A stretch of DNA of 64,000 nucleotides from Spiribacter vilamensis (lineage in GTDB: Bacteria; Pseudomonadota; Gammaproteobacteria; Nitrococcales; Nitrococcaceae). This document shows positions 46,558 to 56,494 of the stretch, one piece after another (the first letter of the stretch is position 1; every line of letters begins with the position of its first letter). A program made the translations under genes and the position numbers. The stretch covers positions 62,001 to 126,000 of the forward strand of contig NZ_SHLI01000001.1 of NCBI RefSeq assembly GCF_004217415.1, read 5' to 3'. Below the pieces are notes generated by a model that saw nothing but the letters and a program-made list of their open reading frames with translations, made no database searches and was not told where the DNA came from.

Positions 46558-47721
46558 CTAGCGCTGCGGTGGGCGCTCCGGCGCGCCACCGGTGAGGTCG
46601 GTCGGCCGCTCGCTGATGGCGACCTGCCAGCGCCTGGGTTCACCATCGCGTCGCCCGCTGAGGATTACTTCGCTCCCCGGCGACTGCCTGGTAATCCAAT
46701 TGAGCAGCTCCCGAACCGTCTGAACGGACTGACCGTCGGCGGTCTCGACGACATCGCCGGTCTGAAGATTGGCTTCGTCGGCCGGGCCTCCTGGCAGGAC
46801 GGCGGCAATGCGAAGTCCGCTCCGGCCCGGATTGGGGAGAATCCGGGCGCCAATCCAGCCACGAATCACCCTTCCTTCTTCGACGATATCGGTTAGAACG
46901 GCCTGGGCCAGGTCGGCTGGAATCGCGAAACCGATTCCGGTGGAGTTGCCGGTTTCGCTGAAAATGGCCGTGTTGATGCCGATCACTTCCCCGCGCGCAT
47001 TAATGAGCGCTCCGCCGGAGTTGCCCGGATTGATCGCGGCATCGGTCTGGATGAAGTTCTCGAAGGTTGTCAGCCCAAGCTCGCTTCGACCGAGGGCACT
47101 GACAATGCCCTGGGTCACGGTCTGGCCGACACCGAACGGATTGCCGATCGCAAACACGACATCACCTACGCGATTCTGGCGGGATCCGGCGAGTGCCACG
47201 TGGGGCAGGTTATCGGCATTCACCTGGAGTACTGCGAGGTCCGATTCCGGATCGGTTCCAATCACGCTCGCCGGCGCGCTGCGACCGTCCGCGAGCATCA
47301 CCTGAATGCGCTCTGCACCCCTGATGACATGATGGTTGGTGAGCAGGTGACCACGCCCATCGACCAGCAATCCGGAGCCTAGCGAGGTGTCGAGTTGCGC
47401 GTCCTCCGTCGGCGTCATGCCGCCCAGGAGTTCGTCCAGTGCCGGGGAGTCGAGGAAAACGTTGCGGGGGTCCGGATCGCGGGTCGCGGTATAGATGTTG
47501 ACCACTGAAGGCGCCGCGGCGTCGACTGCATCCGCATAGGTGAACGGTTGCTCATTCGGCTGCCTGCTCACTGGCTGTTGTGCGGCCGGGTTGCTGTTGT
47601 CTCCCGCTGTTGGCGTGCGATTTTCCAGTAGCTCCGGCGCCAGCCATACAACGGTGATGGCGACGATAACGCCCACCAATGTGTAACTGATAATGAAGCG
47701 GGTAAAGCGTTTCAAAGCCAT
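46558..47721 (-). CDS. degS: DegS/AlgW-type periplasmic serine protease
   Basis: 387 aa membrane-anchored trypsin-like protease. The anchor is at about 8-28, the catalytic triad is His131 (TNHHVI), Asp161 (PESDLAVLQ) and Ser235 (NPGNSGGAL), and one PDZ domain follows (about 290-375). A single PDZ and the anchor fit DegS/AlgW, which starts RseA cleavage and sigma-E release. DegP/DegQ would have two PDZ domains. A -10-like TACAAT lies upstream on its strand at 47765-47760, although the -35 is weak. It is divergent from petA. Confidence 0.93.
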   Translation of the reverse strand: MALKRFTRFIISYTLVGVIVAITVVWLAPELLENRTPTAGDNSNPAAQQPVSRQPNEQPFTYADAVDAAAPSVVNIYTATRDPDPRNVFLDSPALDELLGGMTPTEDAQLDTSLGSGLLVDGRGHLLTNHHVIRGAERIQVMLADGRSAPASVIGTDPESDLAVLQVNADNLPHVALAGSRQNRVGDVVFAIGNPFGVGQTVTQGIVSALGRSELGLTTFENFIQTDAAINPGNSGGALINARGEVIGINTAIFSETGNSTGIGFAIPADLAQAVLTDIVEEGRVIRGWIGARILPNPGRSGLRIAAVLPGGPADEANLQTGDVVETADGQSVQTVRELLNWITRQSPGSEVILSGRRDGEPRRWQVAISERPTDLTGGAPERPPQR

Positions 47722-47833
47722 CCGTAATACTCGAGCCAGCACTCAATATACCAATCCGGATTGTACACCTAACCGATCGGTCTGATGACGCGCTGCCGGC
47801 GTTTGCCACTGTGATCCGAGGCGTTGTGCAACC

Positions 47834-47862
47834 TTGACGCTAGTCATCGGATGCGGGATTCT
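47834..47862 (+). promoter_or_regulatory. Weak candidate promoter of petABC
   Basis: TTGACG at 47834-47839, a 17-nt spacer and GATTCT at 47857-47862 (3 of 6 -10 matches) lie in the 247-nt divergent gap between the degS-like gene and petA. I saw no better candidate on the plus strand. Confidence 0.35.
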
Positions 47863-47968
47863 AGCTGTATAGAACTCGGGCTCTGACCGCGCGATTGGGG
47901 GCTTCAAGCGGCCTGTCTGACGTGTGGTTGGTCTGTGTCCGCAGACAGGTTTGACTCAGAGGATCCAG

Positions 47969-48559
47969 ATGTCAGAGGACAACGCGAACAATAGCCGACG
48001 CCGCTTCCTGACTGGCGCGGTGGGAGTAGTCGGCGGTGTTGGTGCGGCCTATGTCGCCGTTCCGTTCCTTGCCTACTGGAACCCGAGCGCCCGGACGCGT
48101 GCGGCGGGTGCGCCGGTCGAGGTCGACACCAGCACGCTCCAGCCCGGCCAGAAGGTCAATCTGACCTGGCGGGGGCAGCCGGTGTGGGTCATCCGGCGGT
48201 CGGAGGCCGCGCTTGATGCGCTGGCGGCGAACAGTGACAGGCTCAGTGATCCGTCATCCGCCGTGGCTTCGCAGCAACCGGCTTATGCACAGAACGAGCA
48301 CCGCTCGATCAACCCCGAGTTTTTCGTGGTTGTTCCGATCTGCACCCATCTGGGATGCATCCCGTCGTTCATGCCGCAAGCCGGGTCGCTGGATACGAAC
48401 TGGCCCGGTGGCTTCTTCTGTCCCTGCCACGGTTCGCGGTTTGACAATGCAGGTCGTGTATACGCCGGAGTCCCGGCACCGACCAATCTACAGGTCCCCC
48501 CCCATCGGGTCGTCGATAACGGAACGATCGTAGTGGGCGAGGATCCGGAGGCGGCCTGA
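47969..48559 (+). CDS. petA: Rieske iron-sulfur subunit of the cytochrome bc1 complex
   Basis: 196 aa subunit. A Tat-type twin-arginine segment (NSRRRFLTG, residues 8-16) precedes the membrane helix. The two cluster-binding boxes are CTHLGC (125-130) and CPCHGS (151-156). ATG at 47969 follows AGAGGATC. Its stop overlaps the petB start. It is electron acceptor from ubiquinol in aerobic or photosynthetic electron transport. Confidence 0.97.
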   Translation: MSEDNANNSRRRFLTGAVGVVGGVGAAYVAVPFLAYWNPSARTRAAGAPVEVDTSTLQPGQKVNLTWRGQPVWVIRRSEAALDALAANSDRLSDPSSAVASQQPAYAQNEHRSINPEFFVVVPICTHLGCIPSFMPQAGSLDTNWPGGFFCPCHGSRFDNAGRVYAGVPAPTNLQVPPHRVVDNGTIVVGEDPEAA

Positions 48560-49812
48560 TGAGTGATACGAACAAGATCCAGGGCGGCATGCTCGGGTGG
48601 GTGGATGCGCGCTTCCCCCTCAGCCGCATGTGGAACGAACACCTGGCTGAGTACTATGCGCCGAAAAACTTCAATATCTGGTACTACTTCGGTGCGCTCT
48701 CGCTTTTCGTGCTCGTGAACCAGTTGCTGACCGGCATCTGGCTGACCATGAACTACAACCCCTCGGCGGAGGGGGCGTTTTCCTCGGTCGAGTACATCAT
48801 GCGCGATGTGGAGTGGGGCTGGCTGATCCGGTACATGCACTCCACCGGCGCCTCCTTCTTCTTTATCGTTGTCTATCTGCACATGTTTCGAGCGCTCCTC
48901 TATGGCTCTTATCAAAAGCCCCGGGAGTTGATCTGGGTGTTCGGCATGGTCATCTACGTGGCGTTGATGGCCGAGGCGTTCATGGGCTATCTGCTGCCCT
49001 GGGGCCAGATGTCCTACTGGGGTGCGCAGGTCATCATTTCCCTGTTCGGCGCGATCCCCGGGATCGGCGAGGAGCTGGCGCTTTGGATTCGTGGTGACTT
49101 CAATATCTCCGGCGTGACCCTGAACCGCTTTTTCGCGCTGCATGTGGTGGCGCTACCGCTTGCGCTGGTCGGGCTCGTCGTCTTCCATATTCTTGCGCTC
49201 CACGAGGTCGGATCCAACAATCCGGATGGTGTTGATATCAAGAAAAACAAGGATGAAAACGGCAAGCCGAAGGACGGCATCCCGTTCCATCCCTATTACA
49301 CGGTCAAGGACACATTCGGCCTCGGGGTCTTCCTGATCTTCTTCTCCGCGGTCGTGTTCTTTGCGCCGGAGATGGGCGGGCTGTTCCTCGAGCCGCCGAA
49401 CTTCCAGCCGGCCGATCCAATGCAGACGCCGGAGCATATTGCCCCCGTGTGGTACTTCACGGCGTTCTATTCGATTCTGCGCGCGATTCCGGACAAGCTC
49501 GGTGGCGTCGTGGCCATGGGTTCGGCGGTCTTTCTGCTGTTCCTGCTGCCGTGGATTGACCGCGGTCGTGTCCGGTCGGTGCGATATCGTGGCCTGGGCC
49601 ACAAGATCGCGCTCACACTGTTCGCCGTTGCCTTCGTTTGCCTGAGTTATCTCGGGTTGCAGGCGCCTTCCGATCTCTACTTTGGACTCAACGTTACGAT
49701 GTGGGCTCAGATCTGGAGCACCGTCTACTTCGGTTTCTTCGTTTTCCTGTTTTGCTATACGGCGTTCGGGTTTGAGCGAACCAGGTCGGTACCGGAACGG
49801 GTGACCGAGTAA
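48559..49812 (+). CDS. petB: Cytochrome b subunit of the bc1 complex
   Basis: 417 aa membrane protein with about eight to nine helices. MHSTGASFFFIVVYLHMFRALLYGSY and NRFFALHVVALPLALVGLVVFHILALHEVGSNNPDG carry the paired heme-ligating histidines, and the Qo-site PEWY region is present as APVWYF. The start ATG shares its A with the petA stop, and the stop overlaps petC. Confidence 0.98.
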   Translation: MSDTNKIQGGMLGWVDARFPLSRMWNEHLAEYYAPKNFNIWYYFGALSLFVLVNQLLTGIWLTMNYNPSAEGAFSSVEYIMRDVEWGWLIRYMHSTGASFFFIVVYLHMFRALLYGSYQKPRELIWVFGMVIYVALMAEAFMGYLLPWGQMSYWGAQVIISLFGAIPGIGEELALWIRGDFNISGVTLNRFFALHVVALPLALVGLVVFHILALHEVGSNNPDGVDIKKNKDENGKPKDGIPFHPYYTVKDTFGLGVFLIFFSAVVFFAPEMGGLFLEPPNFQPADPMQTPEHIAPVWYFTAFYSILRAIPDKLGGVVAMGSAVFLLFLLPWIDRGRVRSVRYRGLGHKIALTLFAVAFVCLSYLGLQAPSDLYFGLNVTMWAQIWSTVYFGFFVFLFCYTAFGFERTRSVPERVTE

Positions 49813-50543
49813 TGAGAAGACTGCTGGCGATTATGTTAATGGTGTTCGTGGCCCCTCCCGTCTGGGCGGCGGGAGCTGGCGGTGACATGATGGATGCACG
49901 TGTGGACGTGTCGGATCAGTCCTCGCTGCAACGCGGTGCGAAGCTGTTCGCAAATAATTGCATGGGTTGCCATTCGGCCAAATATGTCCGCTGGAACGCT
50001 TTGCCGGACGCGCTGGGTGTCTCGATGGAGATGATCGAGTCCAATCTTGTCTACGGCAGTTACACGCCGGGCGATACCATCAATGCGGCCATGCGCAGCG
50101 AAGATGCCGCCGACTGGTTTGGCGCCGCGCCACCGGATCTGTCGCTGACCGCGCGGGCCCGGGGCGAAGACTGGGTCTACACCTATCTCAACAGTTTCTA
50201 CCAGGATTCGGACGCGAGCATCGGCTGGAACAATACGGTCCTTCCCAACTCGTCCATGCCGCATGTGCTGTGGCGGATGCAGGGTGTACCGGAAGCTCGG
50301 TATGAAACGCACAATGGTGAGCCGCAGGTTGCGGAACTGGTTGTTCCAACGGATCAGCAGGGAACGCTTAACGAGGCCGAGTACCAGCGCGTGACACGTG
50401 ACATCACCAATTTCATGGCCTTCATGGCGGAGCCCGTTCGTGCGAAGCGCCAGGAAATGGGTGTGTGGGTAATCGGCTTTCTGATTATCTTCACCGGGCT
50501 CGCGTACCTTCTCAAGCGCGAGTACTGGAGGGATGTCCACTGA
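49812..50543 (+). CDS. petC: Cytochrome c1 subunit of the bc1 complex
   Basis: 243 aa periplasm-facing cytochrome. A signal peptide (about 1-20, cleavage after WAA) is followed by the heme c motif CMGCH (50-54) and a C-terminal membrane helix (VWVIGFLIIFTGLAYLL). The SSMPHVLWRMQG segment is family-typical. Its stop overlaps a predicted CTG start of sspA. Confidence 0.97.
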   Translation: MRRLLAIMLMVFVAPPVWAAGAGGDMMDARVDVSDQSSLQRGAKLFANNCMGCHSAKYVRWNALPDALGVSMEMIESNLVYGSYTPGDTINAAMRSEDAADWFGAAPPDLSLTARARGEDWVYTYLNSFYQDSDASIGWNNTVLPNSSMPHVLWRMQGVPEARYETHNGEPQVAELVVPTDQQGTLNEAEYQRVTRDITNFMAFMAEPVRAKRQEMGVWVIGFLIIFTGLAYLLKREYWRDVH

Positions 50544-51199
50544 GGAGCCAGCGCACCCCATCGACGGCCCCGCTTAGCCAGCGGCCGTCCATCGGGCTCT
50601 ACAGTGATCCGATCTCTGTGGACAGTCACCGGGTTCGGGTAGTCCTTGCGGAGAAAGGCATTGACGTCGAGGTCGTCGAGGTCGATCCGGAGGGGCATCA
50701 GCCGGAAGACCTGCCGCAGCTCAATCCCTACGCGGAAACGCCCACGCTTATCGACCGTGACCTTGCGCTGTACGACCCGCGGGTGATCTGCGAATATCTC
50801 GACGAAAGATTTCCGCATCCGCCGCTCATGCCGATTGATCCGGTCTCGCGGGCCAAGTCCAAGCTCGTGATTTCGCGGATTGAGCGTGACTGGTACACGC
50901 TTTTGCATCAGCTTGAGCAGCTCGGCCGTCGCGGCCGGCCGGCAATTCGCCGGCAGCTGGCGCAAAGCCTTGCGGCCAGTGCCGATGTTTTCGATACCGG
51001 TATGCGGTACTTCTTGAGCGACGACATCACGATGATGGATTGTGTGCTGGCGCCGATTCTGTGGCGGATCGAGTACTACGGGGTCGAGCTCCCCCCGGAG
51101 GCCGGAGCGGTCACCGCCTACGCCCGGCGACTGTTTGCGCGCGATTCGTTTATCGCCAGCCTCACCCACACGGAACAGGGAATGCGCAGCGCACCATGA
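50540..51199 (+). CDS. sspA: SspA, stringent starvation protein A (CTG start likely)
   Basis: 219 aa glutathione-S-transferase-fold protein that binds RNA polymerase. The thioredoxin-like half begins RPSIGLYSDPISVDSHRVRVVLAEKG, and LALYDPRVICEYLDERFPHPPLMP is the typical SspA segment. No ATG, GTG or TTG lies between the petC stop and the conserved domain. CTG at 50540 overlaps the petC TGA (CTGA) and has GGAGGG 8 nt before it, so it is the best start. GTG at 50465 would put 79 nt inside petC. It is followed by sspB with a 4-nt overlap. Confidence 0.9.
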   Translation: MRSQRTPSTAPLSQRPSIGLYSDPISVDSHRVRVVLAEKGIDVEVVEVDPEGHQPEDLPQLNPYAETPTLIDRDLALYDPRVICEYLDERFPHPPLMPIDPVSRAKSKLVISRIERDWYTLLHQLEQLGRRGRPAIRRQLAQSLAASADVFDTGMRYFLSDDITMMDCVLAPILWRIEYYGVELPPEAGAVTAYARRLFARDSFIASLTHTEQGMRSAP

Positions 51200-51612
51200 C
51201 GCCAAGCCGGCCTTACCTCATTCGCGGACTCTACGAATGGATCGTTGACAACGGTCTCACGCCGCATCTGCTCGTCAATGCCGAGGGCGCGGGGGTCGAG
51301 GCGCCGGTAGAGTATGCCGACGCCGGCCAGCTGGTCCTCAATGTCGCCCCGGCGGCCGTTCGCGGGCTGGATCTGGGTAACGACTGGGTCGGCTTCAGTG
51401 CCCGCTTTGGCGGGCGGCCGCGACAGGTCAGTGTCCCGGTTGCCGAGGTGTTGGCGATCTACGCCCGTGAAAACGGCCGGGGTATGCTTTTCACGCCCGA
51501 GGAGGGCGAAGACGATCCACCGCCGGATGGTGATGGCGGTGGCGGTGATACGCCGTCCGGTGGTCCGGCCGATGGTGGTAAGGGCGGCCCGGGACTGCGG
51601 GTCATCAAGTAG
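51196..51612 (+). CDS. sspB: SspB, ClpXP proteolysis adaptor
   Basis: 138 aa adaptor delivering ssrA-tagged proteins to ClpXP. The folded domain starts RPYLIRGLYEWIVDNGLTPHLLV. A Gly/Asp/Pro-rich flexible linker follows (about 103-130), ending in the ClpX-binding LRVIK tail (E. coli LRVVK). It overlaps sspA by 4 nt and is convergent with diaA. Confidence 0.96.
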   Translation: MTPSRPYLIRGLYEWIVDNGLTPHLLVNAEGAGVEAPVEYADAGQLVLNVAPAAVRGLDLGNDWVGFSARFGGRPRQVSVPVAEVLAIYARENGRGMLFTPEEGEDDPPPDGDGGGGDTPSGGPADGGKGGPGLRVIK

Positions 51613-51632
51613 TCGGCCCGCGTATCGCGGCG

Positions 51633-52604
<972 letters not shown>

Positions 52605-52608
<4 letters not shown>

Positions 52609-54491
52609 GGCACGAATGCGTCGACTGCTTCGCCGTCGGTGGGGGCCAGGCGTTCCAGGCCGCCGGAGCGCACGCGCACCGGCTGCAGAGCCCGCTCGAC
52701 CTGTCCCTCGGTGTTGATGGATAGTCGACCGGTGACACCGGGCATTGTCAGCCGGGGATCCCGGGTTAACGCGTCGATCCCTGAAAGCAGTCGATAGCTG
52801 TCGACCCCCAGCCCTTCCAGGCGAACGGGTGGCTCGCCGGAACGGACGGCCTCCAGCTGTCGGCGGGCGTCGGCGGCAATCGCCGATGTCGGATCATCCA
52901 GCAGCCAGGGCATGCGGGCGAAGATCAGGCCACTAAGGTCGCGGTTGGCGCCGATCTCGGGCTGTTCGGGGAAGCTGTCGCTGATGCCGAAAACCGGCAG
53001 GTCGATGCCTCGATGGAAGCGCAGTTGAGGCACTACCAGGCGGGCATCGCGCTCGAACGCTGCAACGAAAATACCATCGGTGTCACGGCGACGCCGCGCC
53101 TCGAAACCATAACGCCTGCCGGTGAGGGATTCGAGGCGATCACGTCTGTCTTCGCTGTCGTCAATCAGCAGCAGTGCTTTAATAGGGTAGCTGAGATCGT
53201 CCTGATCCGGTGGGTAGGTCTGTCGCCCGACGATCTCCCCACCCGCCGCTGTCAGTGCCGTCTCGAACGCGCTGGCGACGCGCTGCCCCCAATCGTCGTC
53301 GCGATGGATGATCAGCAGGCGTTCATGGCCTAGCTGCCGGGCGAGTGACGCGGTTGCGACGGCATCGTTCTCGGGGGCAAGTCCGAATTGCTGGAAACCG
53401 GATCCGGTGCCATCGCTCTCGATTCGATTGAGTGCGATCACCGGAATGCGGAGATCGGTAGAGGCAATCAGGTCGCGAACGGCCGACTTCCGCAATGGCC
53501 CGATGATTCGGCCCGCCCCGGCGGCGATTGCCTCGCGGTAGGCGCTGATCACGTCCATACCGTTGGCACCGACATCGAAAAAGGCGAGTGCCGGTCGATC
53601 GGCATCATCGGCGTAATACGCCGCGAGCAGACCGTCGCGAACGGCCTGTCCGGCGTCTGCCAGGTCGCCGCTTAGCGGCAGCAGGACGGCGACGCGACGG
53701 GGCGGTGAGAGATCCGCACGTTGCATGGCGAAGATACGTTCGAGTGTCGCTGCGCTCACGTCGGAGGTCGACGGGCTGCGCTTCCAGTCATCGATAAAGG
53801 ATCGGGTCGCCGCGGGATCGAGTGCGTGTTCGCGTACGCCGACCGCAAGCTTCAGCCAGCGATCCGCAATGACGCTGGTCGCTGAATCAATGGCGGCTTC
53901 GAGCTCGGCCATCGGCATTGTGTAAAGTGCCTGCCATAGTCGGGCCTCGGTGATACGGCGCTGTTCGGGGGCCAGTGCCTCGCGATCGAGTGATTGCCAG
54001 GCATTGATGGCACCGATCGGATCCCCGCGGCCCGCCCGGGCGGCAACGAGGGCTTGTAGCCGGTAGGGCTCCATGCGCCGCGACAGGGGGGCTGTCAGGG
54101 TTTCCAGCCGCTCGATGATGGCTTCGTCGGTGAGGGTGTCGTCGAGTCGCGTGCGAATGAGTGTCGCGACGGCCTGGTTGTCGGCCGTCGCCGTGACGTC
54201 GTCCACGTCGAGAATCGCCCTCGCCAGCGTGGGGTCGTCCAGTGTCAGCGCCAGTCGCGCCGCCTCGAGGCGGAGACCGGTGGATGTCGGCTCGCGGAAG
54301 TTTCTGGCAGCCATTCGCAGCAGGGTGACGGCACTGGCGGGATCTCCCAGCGCAAGCGCTGCCTCGGCATCGTCGATATGGGGGCCATCGACTGTCTCGA
54401 GCGGCTGCGCGTCGCGACTCGGCAGGGATGAACAACCACTGACCAGGAGCCCGATGATCAGCAGCAGGGTCGGAAGACGCGGGATGGACAC
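52605..54491 (-). CDS. lpoA: LpoA-type lipoprotein activator of PBP1a
   Basis: 628 aa outer-membrane lipoprotein that activates PBP1A. The signal peptide ends in the lipobox LLVSGC (Cys near 20). An N-terminal TPR-like region (about 30-260) is followed by a periplasmic-binding-protein fold (RRVAVLLPLSGDLADAGQAVRDGLLAAYY onward). GTG at 54491 places the signal peptide at the start; the frame upstream to 54617 has no such feature. It is divergent from rsmI. Confidence 0.92.
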
Positions 54492-54567
54492 GGAGAGGCC
54501 TCGCGGTGGTCTTTCGGGCCGGTTAGGATAGCGCAACGCATTAAAGTATCGATTCCGGGGATTAACC

Positions 54568-55434
54568 GTGTCAAACCGCACTGGACAACTCCATGTTGTA
54601 GCGACACCGATCGGCAATCTGGGGGATATCAGTGCCCGCGCCTGTGAAATCCTTGCCAGTGTGGATCATATCGCCGCCGAGGATACCCGCCATAGCCGCC
54701 AGCTTTTGCAGCGACTGGGGATCAAGGGGGCGCTGGTCAGCCTGCATGAACATAACGAGACGGAGCGCATCGAGCGGGTCCTCGGCTGGCTTGACGCCGG
54801 GGAGTCGGTGGCGCTGATCAGTGATGCCGGGACGCCTTTGATCAGTGATCCCGGCTACCGGCTGGTCCGGGCGCTGCATGCGGCTGGTTACCCGGTCCTG
54901 GCGGTTCCCGGTCCATCCAGTGTCATCGCGGCTCTCTCGATCGCCGGGCTGCCCACCGATCGATTCTTCTACGAGGGGTTCCTGCCCCCGCGGGCCGGTC
55001 CGCGGCGTCGGCGGCTGGAGGCCCTCGCCAGTGCCGGGCATACACTGGTGTTTCTGGAGGCGGGGCGACGTGTGCTGGCCACGCTCGAGGTGATGGTCGA
55101 TGTCTTTGGCGGCGAGCGTGAGTCGGCCGTCTGTCGTGAGCTGACCAAGCGGTTCGAGACCACTCGTACCGACTCCCTGTCGAACCTGCTGGAGTGGGTG
55201 CAGGCGGATAGCGACCAGGTGCGCGGCGAATTCGTGCTGGTGGTCGGTCCTCCGCCACAAGCCCCGTCACCGGAAGCCGTATCGATCCCGGCGGCTGAAG
55301 AACTGGTGCGCATGCTTCGTCGGGAGGGGCTGGGCGCCAGGTCCACGGCGCGGGTCGTTGCCCGGCTGACCGGGGAGTCCACCAACAATCTGTATCGGCA
55401 GGCGACCGAAGAAGACCGCGACACAAAAGAGTAA
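54568..55434 (+). CDS. rsmI: 16S rRNA (cytidine-2'-O) methyltransferase RsmI
   Basis: 288 aa tetrapyrrole-methylase-fold enzyme modifying C1402. LHVVATPIGNLGDISARACEIL, then AAEDTRHSRQLLQRLGI and GTPLISDPGYRLVR, are diagnostic. GTG start at 54568. It is divergent from lpoA, as in E. coli, and precedes rnpB by 29 nt. Confidence 0.97.
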   Translation: MSNRTGQLHVVATPIGNLGDISARACEILASVDHIAAEDTRHSRQLLQRLGIKGALVSLHEHNETERIERVLGWLDAGESVALISDAGTPLISDPGYRLVRALHAAGYPVLAVPGPSSVIAALSIAGLPTDRFFYEGFLPPRAGPRRRRLEALASAGHTLVFLEAGRRVLATLEVMVDVFGGERESAVCRELTKRFETTRTDSLSNLLEWVQADSDQVRGEFVLVVGPPPQAPSPEAVSIPAAEELVRMLRREGLGARSTARVVARLTGESTNNLYRQATEEDRDTKE

Positions 55435-55463
55435 TGGCTTACAGAGTGGTACAATCCACATCG

Positions 55464-55818
55464 GAAGTCGGCCGGGCAATCGCGGCGTCGAATGACGTCG
55501 AGGAAAGTCCGGGCTCCAAAGGGCAGGGTGCCAGGTAACGCCTGGGCGGCGTGAGCCGACGGAAAGTGCCGCAGAGAGTAGACCGCCGATGGCCGTGCAC
55601 GCACGGCACAGGCAAGGGTGAAAAGGCGCGGTAAGAGCGCACCGCGCGCATGGCAACATGTCGCGGCAAGGTAAACCCCACCCGGAGCAAGACCGAATAG
55701 GGGAGTGCAAGCACGGCCCGTGCGAACTCCCGGGTAGGTCGCTCGAGTTGTGCGGTGACGCGCATCCCAGATGAATGATTGCCCTCGACAGAACCCGGCT
55801 TACAGGCCGGCTTCCACC
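55464..55818 (+). ncRNA. rnpB: RNase P RNA, class A
   Basis: The catalytic RNA of RNase P. Universally conserved segments are present in order: GAGGAAAGTCCGGGCTCC, AGGGCAGGGTGCCAGGTAA, AGACCGCCGATGG, GGTAAGAGCGCACCGCGC, CCCACCCGGAGCAAG and GAACCCGGCTTA. The 5' end GAAGTCGGCC pairs with 3' GGCCGGCTTC. The stem near 55490 is short compared with E. coli. The exact ends are set by the terminal helix, with the 3' end uncertain by a few bases. It sits between rsmI and mraZ, a common gammaproteobacterial position. Confidence 0.97.
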
Positions 55819-55867
55819 TTTCCTTTCTGGCGTCTTCGCAGGCGTCCTCTACACCTTCCGAGCAGAT

Positions 55868-55896
55868 AAAAACCATTCATCTTCTGATGGGTTTTT
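55868..55896 (+). terminator. Intrinsic terminator downstream of rnpB
   Basis: AAAAACCAT and ATGGGTTTTT form a stem with one bulged G and a loop of about ten bases, ending in five T residues. It lies about 50 nt past the mature rnpB 3' end and before the mraZ promoter. The symmetry could also work on the other strand. Confidence 0.65.
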
Positions 55897-55938
55897 CTAA
55901 CTACTTGTTTTTGCTGAGAAAACCAATTATCTGTCAGC

Positions 55939-55967
55939 TTGACGGGGCATAGTGGTCTGTCTACAGT
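55939..55967 (+). promoter_or_regulatory. Pmra promoter of the dcw cluster
   Basis: TTGACG (55939-55944), exactly 17 nt, and TACAGT (55962-55967; 4 of 6 consensus) lie just before the MraZ repeats. The predicted start of transcription near 55974 falls 5 nt before the first repeat. Confidence 0.65.
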
Positions 55968-55978
55968 GTGTCCATAAG

Positions 55979-56003
55979 TGGGAAAAAGTGGTAGGAAATG
56001 GAA
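55979..56003 (+). promoter_or_regulatory. MraZ box: three TGGNA repeats spaced 5 nt
   Basis: TGGGA (55979), TGGTA (55989) and TGGAA (55999) occur at exact 10-bp intervals, each separated by 5 nt. The MraZ regulator of E. coli and others binds TGGGN direct repeats with 5-nt spacers upstream of its own gene, so this is the expected autoregulatory site, 27 nt before the mraZ start. Confidence 0.75.
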
Positions 56004-56029
56004 GCCACGGGTCGCTTAAGGGGAAAATT

Positions 56030-56482
56030 TTGTTTCGTGGTGTCACCCAGATCAATCTCGATGCAAAGGGCCGCATTGCCTTTCCGAGCCGCTATCGGGA
56101 TCGGCTGGCAACCCTTTGCGACGGGAATCTGATTGTCACCGTCGACCGCGATCATTGCCTCCTCATCTATCCGCTCCCGGAATGGGAAGACATTGAACGA
56201 AAGCTGGTTCGTCTACCCAGCCTGAATCCGACCGCTCGACGCCTGCAGCGGCTCCTGATTGGGCACGCGACCGAGTGCCAGCTGGATGGCAACGGACGGA
56301 TCCTCTTGCCCGGGCCGTTGCGCGCCTTCGCCGGGCTCGACAAGCGGGTCGTGCTGATTGGTCAAGGCAACAAGTTCGAGCTCTGGGATGAGGACACATG
56401 GAATCGTCGCCGCGATGAGTGGCTCGCTGAAGGAACCGATGCCGAGGAGCTGCCCGATGATCTGCAATCCCTGTCGCTTTAG
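56030..56482 (+). CDS. mraZ: MraZ, transcriptional regulator of the dcw cluster
   Basis: 150 aa protein with two SpoVT-AbrB motifs: FRGVTQINLDAKGRIAFPSRYRD (about 2-24) and ECQLDGNGRILLPGPLRAFAG (about 77-97). The family starts MFRG; here the codon in that position is TTG at 56030, preceded by AAGGGG 6 nt before. No ATG fits, so TTG is the start. It is the first gene of the dcw cluster and 12 nt before rsmH. Confidence 0.95.
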   Translation: MFRGVTQINLDAKGRIAFPSRYRDRLATLCDGNLIVTVDRDHCLLIYPLPEWEDIERKLVRLPSLNPTARRLQRLLIGHATECQLDGNGRILLPGPLRAFAGLDKRVVLIGQGNKFELWDEDTWNRRRDEWLAEGTDAEELPDDLQSLSL

Positions 56483-56494
56483 CGAGGCTGCGCC

